Shown here: one piece after another, positions 54,890 through 64,000 of the stretch
How positions within the stretch are numbered: the stretch's first letter is position 1
How the letters are laid out: each line of letters opens with the position of its first letter
Origin: Mytilinidion resinicola
Taxonomy: Eukaryota > Ascomycota > Dothideomycetes > Mytilinidiales > Mytilinidiaceae
Length of the DNA: 64,000 nt
Direction of reading: 5' to 3'
Assembly: GCF_010093595.1 (NCBI RefSeq)
Contig: NW_022985447.1
Location: forward strand, 1,554,903 to 1,618,902
Position numbers and translations under genes: made by a program
Notes under the pieces: generated by a model
Told to the model about the DNA's origin: nothing
The model's input: the letters and a program-made list of their open reading frames with translations, nothing else
The model's database searches: none

Positions 54890-57800
54890 GGCGCTGCTAA
54901 ATATACACCCTATATTTACTTAGTATATACCCCTTTTCTACTCTATATACACCCTTTTTACGTCTAATTTTCTAATTAGTCCGGAGGAGTGCTCCGGGGC
55001 CTCTAATTCGCTTGCTTATATTTTTTACTAATTCTAAATACTTTCTCTAAATACGGCGTAGCTATAAAGTATTATATTCTAATCCTTAACTTTTTTAATA
55101 TATTTACTATAGCCCTTAAACTACTACTGCTATAGTTCTACTATATACTAAATAAAGCTAAGAAAGTGCTTAGAAAGTATATAAAGGCGCAGGGCTACAG
55201 GCTTATTAAGTTCTGTTTAAAACTAGATAGAAAGACGAAGGAAATAAGGAAAATATAGTACTAATACTACTTTAGAGGCACTAGAAAGTTTTATATATAT
55301 ATATATAGTACGTTTACTAATAAAGTAGACTATAAAATAAGTAGTACGCTTACTTAGCAGCTTTCTAGAGTTAATAGCTTATATATTTAGCTATAGAAAA
55401 CGGTGGAGGAAGCTTATAATAATTATAATACTATGCTTAAACCTATAGCAGCCGCCTATAATAGGAAGCGCTTAGTATTTATAAATACCCTTATTCGAAT
55501 AGATATATTAAGCGGAACAAAGCCTAATAAAATATATATAAAGCTGTTAAAGAAAAGGGTTACTATTATAGCGCATAATATTACTAATAAGCGCACCTAG
55601 TATAGGAATAAGCTTCTTAGCGGCCTTACGCCTATTTAGGCGCTTTTTTATACGTTAGCAACCTCTATATTCCCGGTATCTAATAGCTATAATAGAAAGT
55701 ACGTATATAACTTTATAAAAAATAAGTAGAACCGAATTAAATACTTTTTCTTTACCTATCCAAATTCTATCGAGATTCTATAGGCTAATTACAACGTTAT
55801 TCTATTAGATTGCACCTATAAAACTAATAGATTTAGTATACCCTTTTTATATATTACCGGTATTATATATACTAGTAATAACTTCGAAATTACCTATTAT
55901 TTTCTACTAAAAGAAAAGGAGGCGAACTATAACTAGGCAGTACTGCAGCTCTTTAAGCTCTTTAAGCGCTATTTTTTTATTCTACGCGTTTTTTTAACGG
56001 ATAAAAAATAAGCTCTAAGGAATATACTATATTAATAATAGCCTATAGTCGCGCACCTCTTCTATATATAGCATATTAAAAAGAATATTATTACTAAACT
56101 AGCTAAGGTATATAAAAAGGAACCTATATACGCCGCAGGCAGCGCGCTACCTGCGCCTATATTAGATAAAGAAAAGAAAGCTATTTAGAAAAAGGAATAG
56201 GAGAAAAGAGGGCAGTTTCTTACCTATTAGACCGCTATAATAAAGCTAGAAGTTATAGCTTAATTTAATAAGGCTTAGAAAAAGCTACTTAATAACTATA
56301 AAAAGCGCCCTAACCTAGTAATATATATAGAGAATAAGTAGTAGCTATATAAATAGAATTAGGCTACTTACTACACCTGTAAGGTGCGGCACTTTAGTAC
56401 TATATAAGTAATTTTTTTTAATACTAAAACGTTTAAATTTAATACCTAAACTTTATATAGGGTTTATATACGTGCTAAATAGGCAGCGCTAAAAAGGATA
56501 AAAGTATAGCTTAAAAAATAACTAAGAAATAAGGAAGTAGCAGAAATATATAATACTAATTCGATTTCTTATAGAGTTATATTACGAAATAAGGGCTTAT
56601 ATAGCCTACTTAAAGGCTTTCTTTAAGTATTAACTAGCTATTTATTCGATGTTCTCCTTAATATATAGAACTTTATCCTTAACTTTAGGTCTAAGTTTAA
56701 AAATAAAATAGCTAAATATTACACCTATACTCTGTATAATATTAAAAAACCCGAATTCCGTAACCTATATTAAAAGGTAATGCTGCAGGCGCTTATTCTC
56801 CTTAAGAAGCAGCTCTAAAAGGCTAAATTAAATAAATATAACCTACTTAATTATACTTAAACGTTTAAGTCTATCTATAGTATTTTATATATATATAAAC
56901 TATATAATTCTCTATACTAAGCGCTTATAAATCGGCTAAATCCAGTGCTCTATATATAACCGGAAAAAATAGATTACTATTAGTAGTTTATTCGGCCAGA
57001 AAAATATTAGCTAGCTATTTCTTTTAGGCCTTTTAAAAATATAGAAAATCCTGCTATTATTAAGCGCCGGCGCGGCCGGCCTACTATTATAAGAAGAGGC
57101 TATTATATATATAATAATACACAGTAAAAGCTATTAAGATTTAAAATTGCTATAGGTATAAGTATAGTAGCTAGACCTATAGGTATACCTATAAAACGCA
57201 CGCTAATAGTTTTACTACTAGAACCGCCTATTTTTATAGCCCTCTATCTAGCTTCTATTACTTAAAGTACTTTTTAGTCGGCCGCTATACTAGCTATTAT
57301 AGAATTCGACGATTTATTTACTAATCCGCCCGAGTTTAAGTATATAGTAATACCTAGGCCCCCCTCTACTACTATACCTATACCTGTACCTACTACTATA
57401 TTTACTACTATACCTAAAAAGTATAGCCGGCCGCCTAGTATAAAAAATAAGGTACCTAAAAAAAAGGCAGTACTATAGAAAAAGGCTGCGCAGTATTATA
57501 ATAGCGCTTATCCTAAGCCTTAGCTAGCTTCTTAGCTTTAGCTAGCTTTTTAGCCTTAGGCAGTACTAGCACTACTTTTTTATAAAAAGCTTTAATATTA
57601 GATAGTATTATATAAGCAGTATATAAAAAGGTTAATAGATTAGAATAGCTAGGAAAGCGCGGTAGTAATATAGAAAGGCTAGGTTTAATATAAAAAGGCT
57701 GTAATAAAGTAAAAATTTAACTATTTTAGTATACTTATAGGTATATAGGTATATAAATAGCAATATAACAGCCTATATATACTATAGGAAACGGGAAGTA

Positions 57801-58134
57801 TATATAGTAAAATAGGTATACTATATAGCCTTACTATAAGTAGCCTTATATATAGCCTTATATACAGCCTTATATATAGCCTTATATACGGCCTTATATA
57901 AGGCCTTATATATAGCTAGCCTATATATATAGCTTTATAGAAACGGTAAAAATATATAATAAAATAGTAAGGCTATATAGCCTTCCTATTTTATATAAAT
58001 ACGCGTAAAAATTAAGTACTAAAGCTTTTTTTAAGCCCTCTAAACTAATTAGAAAATTAGACGTAAAAAGGGTATATATAGAGTAGAAAAGGGGTATATA
58101 CTAAGTAAATATAGGGTGTATATTTAGCAGCGCC
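54890..58134 (+). mobile_element. Mutator-like element (MULE) with about 90-bp TIRs
   Basis: 3,245-bp element. Ends 54890-54981 and 58043-58134 are near-perfect inverted repeats beginning ggcgctgctaaatataca. Flanks attattctag and tttattttag (10 bp, 8 matches) fit a MULE-size target duplication blurred by C-to-T change. The plus strand decodes a MULE transposase relic: GYRLIKF..LDRKTKEIRK near 55.2 kb (FAR1/WRKY-GCM1-like part), VEEAYNNYN..IRIDILSGTKPNKI (55.4-55.5 kb), and LLDCTYKTNRFSIPFLYITG near 55.8 kb with the first catalytic Asp. A 65-codon frame at 55403-55600 is still open. Confidence 0.8.
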
Positions 58135-58382
58135 TTTATTTTAGGTAAACGCGTATAACCTAGCCGTAGAAAAAGAAAAATAGAAGAATTCTATTTAAAA
58201 GGTATTAAAGGCTGTATTTATACAGGCAATAATTAATATTAAAAAAGCTAATAAAAAAGTAAGCAGTTAGATTTAGGCCGATAATAACCGATTTAAGGTT
58301 AATATATAGTTAAACTGCGCCGAATAGGTAAAGTATTTAAAGAAATTAAATAGTAAATAGTTAGAGTTATTAATATATAAGC
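58135..58382. other. Degraded sequence between MULE and TLH copy B
   Basis: About 250 bp. In one frame it reads like a charged, Lys/Asn-rich protein remnant, probably the continuation of the element interrupted by the MULE. Confidence 0.3.
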
Positions 58383-61300
58383 CTATCCCACGGCGGTAAA
58401 TAGAACCAGCCCTTATTCCATTTATTTATTAAGAATAGAAAATACTAGACCAGGGCGTAGATTTAGGCACAGGGCTTATTCTATTTATTTTTTAGAGGCA
58501 GGTTCTATTTATATCCCGCAGCCGGAATTGCACTAAATTTTAGTATATTATTTAGCGTATTTAGTTGCACCCCCTAGCCGATTTGCATTAGGTTAACCCG
58601 TGTAGTTGGTTAGGGTTAAGTGGAAGTTATAGTGTTTGCAGAACCGCCGCGACTACAACCGAGCGCGCAGTAGAACACTACTAGCCGTGGCTATATACAC
58701 TACACGAATATTAGCAGCAGCACCGAACTAATACCTATAGAAGGCAGGCGTAGTTAATATCTAATAATAGCGTATTAGGTGCAGGCAAGGAAGGTATAGC
58801 AGTAAATAAGGTAGCTACAGGCCTAATTTTTAGTTAGGAACGAGAACTTTAAGCCCGGACGTATATATTAGCGCAGATCCTGTACAGTTATATATAGATC
58901 CCGCGCAGGTATAGTTATATTATAAGTTAGGCTATAGTTATAATAGTTTAGCGGGTGGTTAGAGTAATTAGCAACTGCAGCAACTATAGCAGCGAGGCGA
59001 AAAGGGGGTGGAAATTGCACTTAGCAACCTATAAGTAGCACTTATCGCCGCCTATTAAATATTAAGCAAGAGTTAATTCTAAAGGTAGACTAAGTGTTTA
59101 AAATAGCTAAATCTAGTACTAAGAGCAGGTATTTTAAGTATTTGGCCGAATTCTAATTAGCTATTTATAAAAAGTGCAGGTATAGCGTATAGCTAGACTA
59201 GATTAAAGGCTATTTATAAAAGATCTATAAGGTACCGCGCAAAAAGGCCGATTTAATTAGAAAAGGTATGCGTAAATAGCCCGGAGTTATCCAGTATCCG
59301 AGTGAGTTTAAAATGCCGGATAGTATTATAGCGCTAGTTAGCTAGTTGCCGTTGTATTCGGATAGATTATTATATTAACTAGAACTAGGCCGTTGCTGTT
59401 ATATATCGCGGAGTATTAGGGTAATAAAAAAGTATTAGCAAAAAATCTATAGGTAGTTAGCAGGAAGGAAGCCAGGACGGCTAAGTTAATTAGGAGAAAA
59501 AAGGGTGCAGGCACGTATTAAAAAGGCATTTAAATATATCTATTGCCAGCGGTTTTTTGTATAAGGCCACGGATTATAGTATTTTAAAGTGCGACAACCC
59601 AGGCAAGGCCAGGAAGCCAGGCCAGAACCTGTTCCTATTAACGGCAAGATTATATAGGCGCAGTTAGGGAAAAAAATAGTAAAGGCGTAGGTAAATATAG
59701 AGAAGTAAGTCTAAATAACTATCTAGGCCGGCGAGAGAGATAAGGTAAACCTATAGTTAGAGCGGACGCAGTAGTTGCCGTATTTAGTAGGTATAGAAAG
59801 GCCGGATTTATTAGTATATATTAAGGAGCTAAACGCAGACCTAAAGTAGGAAAAGAAACCTGTTAAAGCCGCAATTTAGGAGGCTATAAACGGGTTAGCG
59901 CAGTTTAGCTAGGCGTTGGTTATTAATTAAGTCGGCGTATTTATACAGTTAAAGGTAATTCGAATAGAGAAGCACTAAATACGGTACTAGCCGTTGCAGC
60001 CGTATATAGACGAGAAGTCGATTAGTAAATATACCCGGCTGTAGAAGTAGATGTTAATATTTTTTGCCCGTATATAGCGCAAGCATAAGTAGGAGAGCCC
60101 TAAGTACCGGTTTACGCAGCAGCAGTAAAAGGCGTGGAAGGCGTTAATTAAGCAGGCCGAGCGAGAGGTAGAGGGAGAGGATAAAATAGAAGAAAAGGAA
60201 AAGGATAAAATAGAAAAGAAGGAGGATAAAATGGAAATTAATAAAATAAATAGTAATAAGGAGCAGGGAACAGGAAATAGCAGGCCTAAAAACGCCAGCA
60301 GTAAGCTAAAAGGGTTAATAGGCATCTAGAAGGCGTGTTTACAGTTTTATATTAAATTGCTAAACTAATCTATTACCCGTAAGGAGTATAACAGCCTGTT
60401 AGTATATATATTAGCGGTGTTAGGTATTAAAAAGAACGGCTGGAAGGGCCCTAAGTTATATCCGCCTATTTTATTAGCCGTTATTAAGGTCACCCGTTTT
60501 ATAGTGGTTTAGCAAGTGTTAGAGTTATTAGAGCTATTTTAAGATAGCGAGTTTAATAGTAATAGTGCGTACGAGAGCGATAATAGCAGCACGCTGTCCC
60601 GGCAGCGGCGGAAAGAATGTTTGCAGTTTGTTTAAAAGATAATAGATAAGTTTATAGTCTAAGGAAGCTACAGGCTAATATAGTAGATGTTAGATTTGCG
60701 GATATACGGGTTAAAAATCTATTACAACAGTATATTAAGAGGCTATATTAAATAGATAGGCTATAATAAGTTGTTGTATAAGGGGTTATATTTTAATATA
60801 GCCTAGTTCCGTAGTATAGTATACAGGTTAGTTATAAAGAGCCGACAGTTATTATTAGAAGAGCTGTTGTTTTTTAATAGCGGGATTTTAGCATATATAT
60901 ATACTAAAATCCTGCTACCTAGTAAACGGAATAAGATAACTAATTAAGTGCCCGTAATTCTATAAAGTGAATTGCGGGACAATCTAATAGATAAGCGACC
61001 GGGATGGAATTTTTTAAAGGACTATTAAACGCGGTTACCTATTAATAGAAAAACGTGGTTGTTTAATTATATTAAACGCGATCCTGTAACCTAAGAAAGG
61101 TTTTTAAAGGCAGAATACCGCTCGGGTATTAATCGACAAGAAGTTAAGCAGTATATATTACGCGTAATCGAATTCTAAGAGAAGTTAATTATATTAATAT
61201 ATATATTAGGGGGGCAGCTAGTATAAAAACCTAAGGTTTTAAGCGTTCGGCACAGTAATATAGTAAAGGGCGGGCATTATAATATATTTATCGAGGACAG

Positions 61301-63200
61301 TATAGTAGTATTTATAACGCGATACTATAAAAGTTATATAGTTAGTGGCGATATTAAGATTATCTATCGATATATACTGTATAAGGTGGGGGAGTTATTA
61401 GTATAGTATTTATAGTTAGTATTGCCGTTCTAGCAGCAATTAGAGGCGATAGTATAGGAGAAAAAGGCAATATTATCGCATTTATAGCCGGCCGACCTAA
61501 GCGGGCGTAAGTAGATATTAGAACGGTTGCAACAGGCGTTAAAGCGTAAAAGCAGGGTTAGGTTAGGGCAGGAGCTAACTATCTAGTTATACCGTGAAAT
61601 TGCTATTAGTATTAGCAGAAGGTTTATATACAGTTTAACGGTGTTTAGGGTAGAGGATAATAATAATAATAAGGAGTAGAATAAGGAGAATATAGCAGCA
61701 GTAATTGCAGATAAGCAGGCCGGGTATATATTATATATTGCCGGGTTAGTGTATACGCAAGCAATTATAGAGCAGGTAGAAGCGGTAGCTAATAAAAGGC
61801 AGCAGTTCCGGGTATTAAGTATAGATTAGTATTAGTTTTTAGGATATTAGTTAGCTGTTAATAACAAGTTTATATTAAAGAAGCGGAAGCGGGCTCTATT
61901 TAAAAGCAAAGTAGATAAAGGTTAAAAAGATTAATAGGCGCGGTTAAGGAAGATAGATATAGCGGCACAGTTAAAGCGGATAATAGGTATAGAGGCGGTG
62001 TTCTAAGGCGTGCAGGAGAACGCAATCGCGATAATTATAGCAGGCGAGAGCCTAGTAGTAGCAGTAATACTAACTAGTACAGGAAAAAGCTTATTATTTA
62101 TATTGCCAGCGTAGGTAGAGCAGGGTGGAATAATAGTAGTTGTAGTGCCGTTAATTATATTATAAGGGGATATAAAGCGGTAATATAAAAAGCTAGGTAT
62201 TTTATATAAGGAATAGAAAGGATAGCACCTTCTAGATATAGCAGCCGTTATATTAGTAACGCCGGAATCCGCCGTTAGTAAGGGATTTATAATATTTTTA
62301 AATCGATTAAGGGTAATATAGTAGCTAGATTAGATTATTATTAATAAGTATTATATTGTTTTAAACTGTTAATATATATTCCGGAAGCAGATATAGTAGT
62401 TAGGTAAGCTGGTGGCGGCCGAGACGTAGATAGTATTATTAACCGCAATATTGCCGCTAATAGAGGAAGGGGAATTATATTAAAAAATATATTTCTAGAA
62501 GGAGCAGGTAAAAATGTTTAGGGCGAGGACAGTATAAGTAAATATAGCGTATTATATAGTTTAAGTAGATAGAGAAGGAAGATAGGAAATAGAGAAAGCG
62601 GTTTTAGAGATAATTTAAAGGAAAATTTAGAGGATTTAAACCGGGAAGGTAGTAGTATATAGTAGTATAGTTGGAAAAATAAAAAGAATAGCGCAGGCGT
62701 TGGATTGCAGCGTGTATTACTATAATACAGTAGGTAAAGCAAGTATATTAAGCGAGTTTATAGACGGTAAGCAACGGGTAATTATAGTAATAAGCGCGTT
62801 AGGTATAGAGGTAGATATACCGGATATTCGGTGCATTATATATATAGATTAGCCGCGAATATTATTAGATTACGTATAGGAAAGTAGCAGGGCGGGGCGG
62901 GATAGATTATAAAGTAAGGCAATTATAGTTAAAAAAGGGGGTAAAAGAAAAGGTAAAGAAAATAGGTAGATAGAAGAAAAGCGGCGGTTAGTAGGGTTAT
63001 ATATAGAAGGGGAAGGTAAAATAGAAAAATATAAGAGAATTATATTAAACAGGTATTTAGACGGGCGAGGGGATAGAAATAGGTATAAGGAAGGCGAAGA
63101 GTTATATAATATTTGCGGCGGAGTAGAAGAAAAGGTGGAAAAGGTGGAAAAGGAAATAGAAGAGGCTAAGGAAAAGGTTAAAAAAGAGGTAGGCGGGTAA
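58383..63200 (+). pseudogene. Telomere-linked RecQ-like helicase (TLH) relic, copy B (longer)
   Basis: Superfamily-2 DNA helicase of the fungal telomere-linked type, known from chromosome-end regions of several fungi. N-terminal part decodes to typical TLH segments (PGWNFLKDY; VLSVRHSNIVKGGHYNIFIE; SGDIKIIYRYILYKVGELLV). One reading frame holds the helicase core: Walker A TSTGKSLLF at 62073-62099, the DECH box decayed to NKYY at 62343-62354, SALGIEVDIPDIR from 62793 and ESSRAGRD near 62.88 kb, then a YLDG C-terminal motif near 63.05 kb. The frame is unbroken by indels over at least 750 nt, so decay was by substitution. Many TAG/TAA replace CAG/CAA/TGG. 3' end approximate. Confidence 0.8.
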
Positions 63201-64000
63201 GCAGTGCAGGAGGAGAATAATAAGGTTATATAAAAGGAGATATAGCGCGAGTTCTAGTAATAGAAGCAGGAGAAATAGGGCCTGCAGCAGGATTTAATTT
63301 AGGGTAAATAATAAAAGTTTATAAAGGTGGAATAGTTGCAGCAGCAGTTATAGTAGTAGGTAGGGCGATGCGGAGTATATAAAGCAGCGGGTTTAGGGCA
63401 AAGCAATTATAATTTACGGCAGTATTAGAGGCAAAAAAGTTAATAGGTAAAGGAAATAGTAAAGATATTAGAGGGGAGGATTAAGTTTAAGGTATTTTCG
63501 GGTTATTTTTAGTATAGGGTGCTATAAAAGATTTGCAATTAATAGAAGAGTAATAAATAGGGTAGGTATTAGAAGGTTTAAGGCAGGTATTGCCAGTATA
63601 TAGGTATAGTAATAGCCGGGTTTATTAGGTTAATATTTAGGTATAAAACAGAGGTTTAGAAGCGTTAGAGGCGCCGGATAAAGGAGATAGAAGTAGATAT
63701 AGATTCGGACGAGGAGTTAGTTAGTTATTTAGAAGGGAAACAGCAGTTAGAGGTAGTAGAAAGTAATAATTTAGCAGGAGAGTTTTGTTAGATTACTAGG
63801 TTAATAGTAGAGTAGGTAGAATAGTAGAGAGATGTATATTTTTAAGGAAAAAAATAATATATAATAAATATAATATAAAAATTAAATAGGATAGGATTAG
63901 TTTAAAAGGTGTATTATATTATTTAGAGGTTATAAAAAGATAAATTAGGTAAAAATAATTCCAAATTAAAAGAAATATAATATAGTTTATAGTATAATAA
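63201..64000. other. Degraded AT-rich end of window
   Basis: Possibly the decayed 3' part of the TLH gene plus flank. No telomeric TTAGGG array and no recognised feature. Confidence 0.4.

Larger units (their letters stand above)
45350..64000. other. AT-rich, RIP-degraded subtelomere-like block
   Basis: From about 45.35 kb to the end almost no long open frame exists. Frames are saturated with TAA/TAG, and the sequence is rich in TA. Decoding individual segments yields relics of transposases and a RecQ-like helicase whose changes are mainly C-to-T and G-to-A. Composition switches within about 100 bp of the preceding gene. Confidence 0.85.

Noticed and set aside
59987..60325. 112-codon minus-strand Leu/Ser/Phe-rich frame with hydrophobic look
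   Set aside because: Antisense of the Lys/Glu-rich TLH relic; hydrophobicity is an artefact of the opposite strand.
62518..62742. 74-codon minus-strand hydrophobic frame
   Set aside because: Antisense of the helicase relic in TLH copy B.
1..64000. CRISPR array, tRNA or rRNA genes
   Set aside because: No regularly spaced repeats of suitable length; no tRNA B-box in a plausible cloverleaf was noticed; no rRNA-like sequence.

Overview
This is fungal nuclear DNA, almost certainly from a filamentous ascomycete (Pezizomycotina). Genes carry short GT-AG introns of about 45-70 nt with CTAAC/CTGAC-like branch sites. Typical ascomycete families are present: PalH, Ase1, a fucose-lectin-like membrane protein, DUF5648, DUF7580 and HET-type proteins. 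The right end is AT-rich and has decayed mainly by C-to-T and G-to-A transitions, as in repeat-induced point mutation (RIP).

Layout. From 1 to about 31.4 kb the sequence is mostly ordinary gene space: a PalH pH sensor (cut by the left edge), an NAD(P)-dependent reductase, a block of two aminoglycoside-phosphotransferase-fold (APH) genes flanked by two small zinc-ribbon-like genes, a conserved fungal protein of unknown function, the Ase1/MAP65 spindle protein, a copper amine oxidase, a NodB-type polysaccharide deacetylase, a coiled-coil gene with a small cysteine-containing secreted protein on the opposite strand, the mitochondrial Fe-S factor Iba57, a 2-oxoglutarate oxygenase and a secreted DUF5648 protein. 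Non-coding gaps hold a hAT-type MITE with an intact 8-bp target duplication and a dispersed repeat family.

From about 31.9 to 43.3 kb intact genes (lectin-like protein, cytochrome P450) alternate with broken ones: two paralogous kinase-like genes, a DUF7580 remnant and a HET-like gene. Their stop codons are mostly of the C-to-T or G-to-A type. A GC-rich three-exon gene with a CCCH-like finger and RGG-type repeats (43.6-45.2 kb) is the last open gene.

At about 45.35 kb composition changes abruptly. The remaining 18.6 kb is a graveyard of mobile and subtelomeric sequence: two Fot1/pogo-type transposons with TA duplications and long TIRs, a large direct duplication (offset exactly 8,970 bp) of a telomere-linked RecQ-like helicase (TLH) region, and between the two copies a 3.2-kb Mutator-like element with about 90-bp TIRs. 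TLH genes normally lie next to chromosome ends, so the right edge is probably subtelomeric. No telomere repeat array is visible.

Functionally the left two thirds is a set of independent metabolic and housekeeping genes rather than one pathway. The 32-43 kb segment has the flavour of a fast-evolving allorecognition/signalling region beside a chromosome end. No rRNA, tRNA or CRISPR was recognised. All family calls come from reading translated sequence without database searches.
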